Shown here piece by piece: positions 32,501 to 37,611 of a stretch of 37,611 bases of DNA. The translations under genes and the position numbers were made by a program. How positions within the stretch are numbered: the stretch's first letter is position 1; each line of letters begins with the position of its first letter. Source of the stretch: Nonomuraea wenchangensis (lineage in GTDB: Bacteria > Actinomycetota > Actinomycetes > Streptosporangiales > Streptosporangiaceae); NCBI RefSeq assembly GCF_900111685.1, contig NZ_FOHX01000032.1, forward strand, positions 1-37,611, written 5' to 3'. Below the pieces are notes generated by a model. That model was not told where the DNA came from. It did not search any database and saw only the letters and a program-made list of their open reading frames with translations.

Positions 32501-34366
32501 TCAGGCCGCGATCGCATCGGCGGCCGGATCGGTTGGGTCGGGATGGGCCGCCTCCTCGGCGTCCGTGCCGGCGTCCGCGTCTGCGGGCGGCTCGGCCAAG
32601 ACCTCAGCGAGGATGGTCGCCTCTTCAGCGGTGATCGCAGCGCGGTCCAGGGCTTCCGGGTCGACGCCGTCAGGCTCGGCCTCGATCTCCGTCTCGGGCT
32701 TGGGCTCGGGCTCGGGCGGTTCCTGGCCGCTGACCACGACGGGAATGTCGGCGCCGCTCTCACCGGCGCGGACAGCGTCAGCGGGGACAGTGACGGCGGG
32801 GACGGTGTCGGGTGCCTCGTCCTCGGGGCCCGTGACGATGCTGTCCTGCCCGGGGGCATCACCCCGGTACGGGACGCCGTCGATGAGCGAACGCTCGATG
32901 GGCGCCGGGTCATACGCCTTGTCGCCGAGTTCCGGCCCCAGCTCCTGCACCAGAAAACGCAGCCACACGGTGGCGTCGGCCACCGAGCAGGGGCTGTAGC
33001 GGCCCTCCCGCCAGGTGTTCTTGCACTCCTCGGACGCCGCGGTCATCCGGTACTCGAACGCGGCCGCGATCGGCAGCAACTGCAGCATGGCCATCCGGCC
33101 GGGCGTCGCCGTCGCGAGCGCGGCATCCAGGTCCATAGGACCGCCCAGCTTGCGATAGGTCGTGCTGTTCTTCGCGTGGCCGAGCTCATCGCACAAGGCC
33201 GCGGGCATGGTGTTGAGCATCCGGGTGACGAACCGGTGCACGCACTTGGGGGCACTCTTGCGGGCGAGAAACGCCGTCAACCACGCCTGCCGGACCGTAC
33301 CGGCCGCCTTCCAGGCCCGGTTGCCCTCCACGACGATCCGGCGAGACGGGCCGTCGTCCCGGGGCCGGACCGTACCGGCCGCCGCCGACGTGGACGACAG
33401 CGACGACAACGGCTGAGCGCTCGGCGGGGCGTAGCCGTGCTCACCAGGGGTGCTGCAATACAGTTCCGCCTCTCCGGGCCGCCAGGAGTAGAAGAACGCG
33501 CCGCGGCCGGGGCAGTCATGGTGGGCCTCGGGATCGAACCCGTCGACCTCGCGGGCCAGGACGTGCAGCAGCATCGCGCCCGCGGGCTGATGCTCGGTGA
33601 CGGGAATACCGGCCAGCTCCAGCGCAGCGCACGCCTCGGCATACGCCTTGGCCTGGGCTGCGGCCTCCGCCCGCTCCTCGCGCAGCACCTGGATGGCGTA
33701 GGCGGGGTTGTGGCCCCACTGATCCACCATGATCTGGATGCGGGCCGTGGCGTCCTCGTCGCCGTCGAACTCGGTCAGCAGTGCCAGTTCCTCGGTGGTC
33801 CAGGCGTAGTCCATCGTCTGGGCCGTCTTGCGAGTCTGTTCCGACAGCCCACCTGCGGCGAGCGCGTCGGAGATCTCCTTGCGGCTGCGGCCGGTGCGCC
33901 TGCGGATCTCGGTACGGCTCGCGCCGGCGTCGAAGGCGAGGGCCAGCGCCTGGTTCTTCTCGAAGACGGTCAGCGGCCGCCGGTAGTCCTCGTCGTTCTC
34001 CACGACCTGGTCGATGTAGATCAGTGCCTGCTTGTCGGCCTTGGTCAGGTCGATCAGGCATAGCGGCTTGTCCCGGCCGATCTTGCGGAAACCGCCGAAC
34101 CGGCGGTTGCCCTTGATCACCCAAAACCGCGCTTCAGGGTTGACGTCCGGGTTGTCGGGGTCAGGCTTGTAGTCGGCCGGGATGGGCACGACGGTGATCA
34201 CGACCTGTTGCTCTTCCTTCAAGCTGGCGCAGTACTCGGTGGTCAGGTGCAGGTCTTGGCGGACGTTGCCGGGAAAGTGGTCGAGATACTTCAGCTGGAT
34301 GCGGGCCAGACGGTAGTCCTCGGGCATTTCGAGGTCGTCGGGCAACTCCACAGCGGAGGCGGACAT
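32501..34366 (-). CDS. ParB/Spo0J-like nuclease-domain protein
   Basis: A 621-residue protein from ATG 34366 (MSASAVELPDDLEMPEDYRL) with AAGGAGT upstream. Residues about 20-110 are a ParB N-terminal nuclease-type domain: YLDHFPGNVRQDLHLT, then CASLKEEQQVVITVVPIPAD and FWVIKGNRRFGGFRKIG, where GNRR replaces the usual G-H-RR. An HTH follows (LTVFEKNQALALAFDAGASR, TEIRRRTGRSRKEISDAL). The middle is helical, the region around 350-480 has ARKSAPKCVHRFVTRML, and the last 120 residues are Asp/Glu/Pro-rich and probably disordered. In this setting it more likely binds or modifies element DNA than segregates a chromosome, as no ParA is present. Relatives are common in actinobacterial phages and integrative elements. 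Confidence 0.8.
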   Translation of the reverse strand: MSASAVELPDDLEMPEDYRLARIQLKYLDHFPGNVRQDLHLTTEYCASLKEEQQVVITVVPIPADYKPDPDNPDVNPEARFWVIKGNRRFGGFRKIGRDKPLCLIDLTKADKQALIYIDQVVENDEDYRRPLTVFEKNQALALAFDAGASRTEIRRRTGRSRKEISDALAAGGLSEQTRKTAQTMDYAWTTEELALLTEFDGDEDATARIQIMVDQWGHNPAYAIQVLREERAEAAAQAKAYAEACAALELAGIPVTEHQPAGAMLLHVLAREVDGFDPEAHHDCPGRGAFFYSWRPGEAELYCSTPGEHGYAPPSAQPLSSLSSTSAAAGTVRPRDDGPSRRIVVEGNRAWKAAGTVRQAWLTAFLARKSAPKCVHRFVTRMLNTMPAALCDELGHAKNSTTYRKLGGPMDLDAALATATPGRMAMLQLLPIAAAFEYRMTAASEECKNTWREGRYSPCSVADATVWLRFLVQELGPELGDKAYDPAPIERSLIDGVPYRGDAPGQDSIVTGPEDEAPDTVPAVTVPADAVRAGESGADIPVVVSGQEPPEPEPKPETEIEAEPDGVDPEALDRAAITAEEATILAEVLAEPPADADAGTDAEEAAHPDPTDPAADAIAA

Positions 34367-34399
34367 GCGTAGATGACTCCTTGGTTGACGGGCGGGCCG

Positions 34400-34416
34400 G
34401 CGGCCCGATCGGCCGC
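34400..34416. other. Short hairpin between SSB and ParB-like genes
   Basis: GCGGCC (34400-34405) and GGCCGC (34411-34416) pair around CGATC in the 101-nt gap. It may modulate expression between ssb and the ParB-like gene. The arms are short. Confidence 0.3.
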
Positions 34417-34467
34417 AGCCCTGGCGAAAAGGGTGAGGAGGACCTGTGGGGCCAGACAGCCCGGCGC

Positions 34468-34920
34468 TCAGGCGGCCTCGGGCAGTTCGGTGTGGCCTGC
34501 CGTAGCGCCCTGCACCATCCGCGGCGAAGCCGGCTCGACCGGCGGCCAGGAGGTGTGCCCTTCCTGCACCGCGCTGTAGCGGGAGCACAACCCGATCGCA
34601 CTCGCGGTGACCTTGATGACGGCGCGCACGGTCTTCTTGCCGGCCTCGTCGCGGCCCTCGTAGGTGCGCGGCTGAGCATCGACGCCCTGAACCACCAGCA
34701 CGTGACCCTGCCGGTAGGACTCCTGCGCCCGGATCGCGGCCACCCCGTAGGTGACGACCTCGAAAATCCGGGTCGGGATGTAGGGCGATCCATCGCGGCC
34801 GGGCGTCGCCGGCCCGTCCGCCTTGAGCTTGGCCGACCACATGGCCGGCGCGTTGTGGCTGGCGGGGAAGAAGCGAGGTTCGTAGGCGATCGTTCCGGTA
34901 ATGCTGATCTGGATGTCCAT
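34468..34920 (-). CDS. ssb: Single-stranded DNA-binding protein
   Basis: A 150-residue protein (MDIQISITGTIAYEPRFFPA) with the OB-fold layout of SSB: a first beta strand ending in a Gly-rich turn, PAMWSAKLKADGP, TRIFEVVTYGVAAIRAQESY then RQGHVLVVQGVDAQPRTYEG, and VRAVIKVTASAIGLCSRY. The pattern (F/W)xVxxxGxxAexxxxxxxKGxxVxVxG fits the family. The C-terminal acidic tip typical of chromosomal SSB (DDDIPF) is missing, which fits an element-borne SSB. It is the first gene of the long minus-strand block, so the promoter of the block should lie between it and the pseudogene on its right. Confidence 0.75.
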   Translation of the reverse strand: MDIQISITGTIAYEPRFFPASHNAPAMWSAKLKADGPATPGRDGSPYIPTRIFEVVTYGVAAIRAQESYRQGHVLVVQGVDAQPRTYEGRDEAGKKTVRAVIKVTASAIGLCSRYSAVQEGHTSWPPVEPASPRMVQGATAGHTELPEAA

Positions 34921-35438
34921 GTGCGGCCCTTTCGCTCCCTGATTCCCCGGTGGTGGGGCGTGGGGAAGGTGACGGATGTGGGAGGGCCGGGTGGAGGGGC
35001 CGTCTTGGTGGCGGCCCGTCCCGGCATGGCAGAGACAGCACCGCCAGAACCGGGGCCGTCAACCCGGGCAGGGCCGGGCGCAGGCAAGATGTTTTGCGCA
35101 GCAAAAGATCTTGCCTGTCCGGCCCCCATGCACCAGAGCCGCCGCTGCTGGGCACGTCCGGTGGCGGACCGGGTTGCGGTCACGGGACGTCGGCGGTGCA
35201 GGATCGGCCTGCCGGGAAACGGGGCACCACCAGTGACCGGCGCTCACCACGGCAACCCCTCAGGTACAGCGCACGACCACGCCTCAGATCACCCGGTAAC
35301 CGGGATCGCACCGCCATGAGATCCGCCAGGATCTTGGACATGGGACGGCATGCGCGCCCTGATGTACGTCGACGGCGGTCGGGTCCGGGTGCGCTCCCGC
35401 GGGTGAGCTCGACGACCCGCAGGCCCCGCTCGCCGTAC
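34921..35438. other. Non-coding region at the head of the minus-strand block
   Basis: About 500 nt between the SSB gene and the CehA/McbA pseudogene. No gene is supported on either strand; the visible frames are Arg/Pro-rich with poor composition. It holds the long hairpin at 35081-35117 and presumably the promoter of the SSB-led block. Confidence 0.4.
35081..35117. repeat. Long inverted repeat upstream of ssb
   Basis: CAGGCAAGATGTTTTGC (35081-35097) and GCAAAAGATCTTGCCTG (35101-35117) pair over 17 bp with one mismatch around GCA. GGGCCGG/CCGGCCC on both sides extend the stem roughly to 35071-35127. The stem is AT-rich against its surroundings. It could be a recombination or origin-type site, an operator or a transcript end; nothing decides between these. 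Confidence 0.55.
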
Positions 35439-37230
35439 ATGCTGCCCTATCGGTTCTACCTGTGGCCTGCCGCAATCCGCGCCCCGCAGGGCGGCCCGGC
35501 CACCGAGGACCTGACGGTGAGCGTTCGACTGCGGTTGGGCGAGGCCGGCGACGGCTCGGGGGCGCCGGCGCAGGAGGATGGCCACGCCTACGTGCGCGTC
35601 GCCGCGACCCCGTCGGCCCGCCTCACCCTCAGGCACGGCCCGTCCGAGATCGGCGCCTGCGACCGGGGCGCGCTGCTCGCCGCCGGACGCCATGAGGATG
35701 GCCCGGTCACCTGGCGGGTGCCCGACGCCGGGCGGGCCTGGTGCGGACGGTGGTCCGCCACGCGGCCACCGGCGAGCCGGTCCCGTGCCGTGTGTACTTC
35801 CGGTCGGCGGACGGAGTGCCGTACCCGCCGCACGGCCACCGCGGGCACATCAACTCCGACGGCAACACCTGGAACCTCGACATCGGCGGCGACGTGCGGC
35901 TCGGCGCCACCACCTACTCCTACATCGACGGCACCTGCGAGGGCTGGCTGCCGCTGGGCGAGGTCACGGTGGAGGCGGCGCGCGGCTGCGAGTACGATCC
36001 GCTCCGCACGACCGTTACCATCCGGCCCGGCCAGGCCGGACTGGAGCTGATGCTGACCCGGCTGACCGACCTGGCCGCCACCGGCTGGTACAGCGGCGAC
36101 ACCCACGTGCACTTCGTCTCGACGCTCGGCGGCGAGCTCGAAGCGCGCGGCGAGGACGTCCGCGTCACCAACCTGCTGCTCAGCCAGTGGGGGCACCTGT
36201 TCACCAACGCCGAGGAGTTCACCGGCCACCCGCGCACCTCCGCCGACGGCCACAGCCACGTCTTCGCCGGCCAGGAGAACCGCAGCGGCATGCTGGGCCA
36301 CTTCAACCTGCTCGGCCTGCGCCGCCCTGTCATGCCGTGGTGTACCGGCAGCGCCGAGGAGTCCGAACTCGGCGGCGGCCTGGAGACCGCCCTGTCCCAC
36401 TGGGCCGACGAATGCCACGAGCAGGGCGGCACGGTCGTTCTCGCGCACTTCTCGGTGCCGAACGGGGAGGCCGCGGCTGTATGCCGTCGAGATGATCGCC
36501 TAGGACCCGTACAACATCCAGGAGTACTGCCGCTACCTCAACGCGGGGTGCCGGGTGACGCTGGTCAGCGGCACGGACAAGTTGAGCAGCGAGGTGCCGA
36601 TCGGTCTCCTCCGCACCTACGCCCACGTGCGCGCAGGCGGAACTGGGCTACTGGACGTGGTGCCAGGCCGTGCGCGAGGGGGCCACCTTCGTGACCAGCG
36701 GGCCACTGCTGAGCCTGTACGTCGACGGCCACCGGCCGGGCCAGGAGCTCCCGGCCCGGCGCGACCCTCGACATCACCGCACGCGCCGAGTCGATCTTCC
36801 TCATCGACCGCATCGAGATCGTCGTCAACGGCCACGTCGTGCCGGGCACCGCATCTCACGGCCGGAGCGCACACTCGAACTCGCCACCGCCGTGCCGGTC
36901 GGTGAGGACTCATGGATCGCCGCACGATGCCACGGACCCGGCGCCGGCGTCGCCAGGCACCAGCACGTCTGAGCGTGGCCGATCATGGCGCACACCCCGC
37001 CCGTCTACGTGCGTACGGGGGCGAACTATGAACGCTTCGACGCACGTACGGTCGAGCACATGCTGAACCTCGTCGAAGGGTCCGCTCGTCCACATCGACG
37101 AGCGGACCCGGCGGCTGTGGCCGGGGCAGGTCTGCCATCGGCACGGGCGGGAGGACCATCTGGCCTTCCTGCGAGCGCCATTCCTGGAGCGCGAGACCTG
37201 CTGGAACGCCGGCGAGCCGCCGCGGCCCCC
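35439..37230 (+). pseudogene. Decayed CehA/McbA-type metallohydrolase
   Basis: At least six frame changes and one internal stop (TAG at 36501-36503) must be bridged to read one protein. Recognisable pieces in order: MLPYRFYLWPAAIRAPQGG; HRGHINSDGNTWNLDIGGDV; LAATGWYSGDTHVHFVSTLG with the metal-binding HxH; LSQWGHLFTNAEEFTG; GQENRSGMLGHFNLLG; GGTVVLAHFSVPNGE; YCRYLNAGCRVTLVSGTDKL; VREGATFVTSGPLLSLYVDG; IDRIEIVVNGHVVPGT; and MAHTPPVYVRTGANYERFDA. These follow the CehA/McbA (PHP-like) family, hydrolases related to carbaryl hydrolase. Lesions lie near 35738, 36475, 36632, 36758, 36867 and 37078. The 5' end is uncertain. The product cannot be functional. Confidence 0.7.
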
Positions 37231-37234
37231 TCGG

Positions 37235-37611
37235 TCAGGTCGTGAGGGCGGCCGCCGCTTGCCGGTAGATGACGCTCGGGTCCTCCGGCAGCCACGCCTT
37301 CACCTGGCGGCTCCAGGCATCGGCGAGCACCTCGGGCTGATGCGCCTCGAGGCCGTCCAGGGCCGCCGCGACGATCGTCTCGGGGTCGCCCTTGTGGCCG
37401 TCGTACCAGGCCATCATGTCCGTGTCCGCGGCGCCCAGGTGCAGTCCCGTCACCAGGGTGCGCTGATGGGCCAGCTCCAGGCGGACGCTGTTGGTGAGCG
37501 CCCACTCGGCGGCTTTGGCCGCGTGGTAGGCGCCCGCGCCGTCGGTGGCGAGCCACGAGATCGCCGACAGCACGTTCATGATCGCGCCGTCGGCCAGCTG
37601 GGGCGCGAAGG
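37235..37611 (-). CDS. Short-chain dehydrogenase/reductase, C-terminal part
   Basis: The frame enters at the window edge (FAPQLADGAIMNVLSAISWL) and ends at 37235, giving about 125 residues. The SDR active site is visible: Ser in VLSAISW, then YHAAKAAE with the Tyr-x-x-x-Lys pair, followed by the helix ALTNSVRLELA and the strand TLVTGLHLGAADTDM, where SDRs contact NAD(P). The Rossmann nucleotide-binding half lies beyond 37611. The C-terminus PEVLADAWSRQVKAWLPEDP resembles SDRs of actinomycete secondary metabolism or general redox enzymes. The substrate cannot be told. Confidence 0.8.
   Translation of the reverse strand, partial: FAPQLADGAIMNVLSAISWLATDGAGAYHAAKAAEWALTNSVRLELAHQRTLVTGLHLGAADTDMMAWYDGHKGDPETIVAAALDGLEAHQPEVLADAWSRQVKAWLPEDPSVIYRQAAAALTT

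Noticed and set aside
1..37611. tRNA, rRNA, riboswitch or CRISPR array
   Set aside because: I looked for conserved tRNA arms and TTCRANY boxes, regular short repeats and known leader motifs, and saw none; a covariance-model scan would be needed to exclude small RNAs.

Overview
The window is very GC-rich DNA with actinomycete codon use, GTG/TTG starts and many four-base ATGA gene overlaps. Gene types (14-blade WD40 regulator, CHAT-TPR protein, NLR/BELL pair, DUF932/ParB-nuclease/SSB block, BldC-like small regulator, CehA/McbA protein) suggest a filamentous actinomycete, probably near Streptosporangiaceae (Nonomuraea-like). The species call is inference. The window looks like an accessory island.

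Layout. 1-301: end of an IS630-type insertion sequence, cut by the window edge. 362-8262 (-): a secreted RHS/YD-repeat polymorphic toxin of 2515 residues, followed 2 nt later by an Imm8-like immunity gene; the toxin tail and immunity gene are much less GC-rich than the RHS body. 8564-10702 (+): two related small serine recombinases, the first preceded by a perfect 20-bp inverted repeat, flanking a frameshifted transposase remnant. 10727-12830 (-): a BELL-like helical protein overlapping an NB-ARC/TPR NLR; the same short motif ends the first protein and begins the second, the layout of a bacterial amyloid signalling (BASS) pair. 13327-17002: a small membrane protein, an HTH protein with 14 near-identical WD40 repeats, and a larger membrane protein. 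17466-22491 (+): a three-gene operon of CHAT protease with TPR-like repeats, a CPxxxC protein and a membrane protein.

22680-34920 (-): a compact block on one strand read from an SSB gene leftward: SSB, ParB-like nuclease, Cys-rich protein, MerR/BldC-like HTH, a conserved 179-aa protein, DUF932, a 144-aa protein, PD-(D/E)XK nuclease, RDF-like protein, PP2C-like phosphatase, several small coupled genes, an N6-methylase-like protein without the NPPY motif, and the stump of a PAPS-reductase-like PP-loop protein. It looks like the DNA-processing module of an integrative or plasmid-like element. The RDF-like and PP2C-like genes carry apparent single-base frameshifts. No integrase, TraB/FtsK or replication initiator is visible, so it is incomplete or decayed here. 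35439-37230 (+): a heavily decayed CehA/McbA-type metallohydrolase pseudogene. 37235-37611 (-): the C-terminal part of an SDR oxidoreductase.

Taken together, four self-contained conflict or signalling modules (RHS/Imm8, NLR/BELL, HTH-WD40, CHAT operon) sit side by side next to a mobile-element-type DNA block. Functions are read from motifs and from memory of protein families; no database search was possible.
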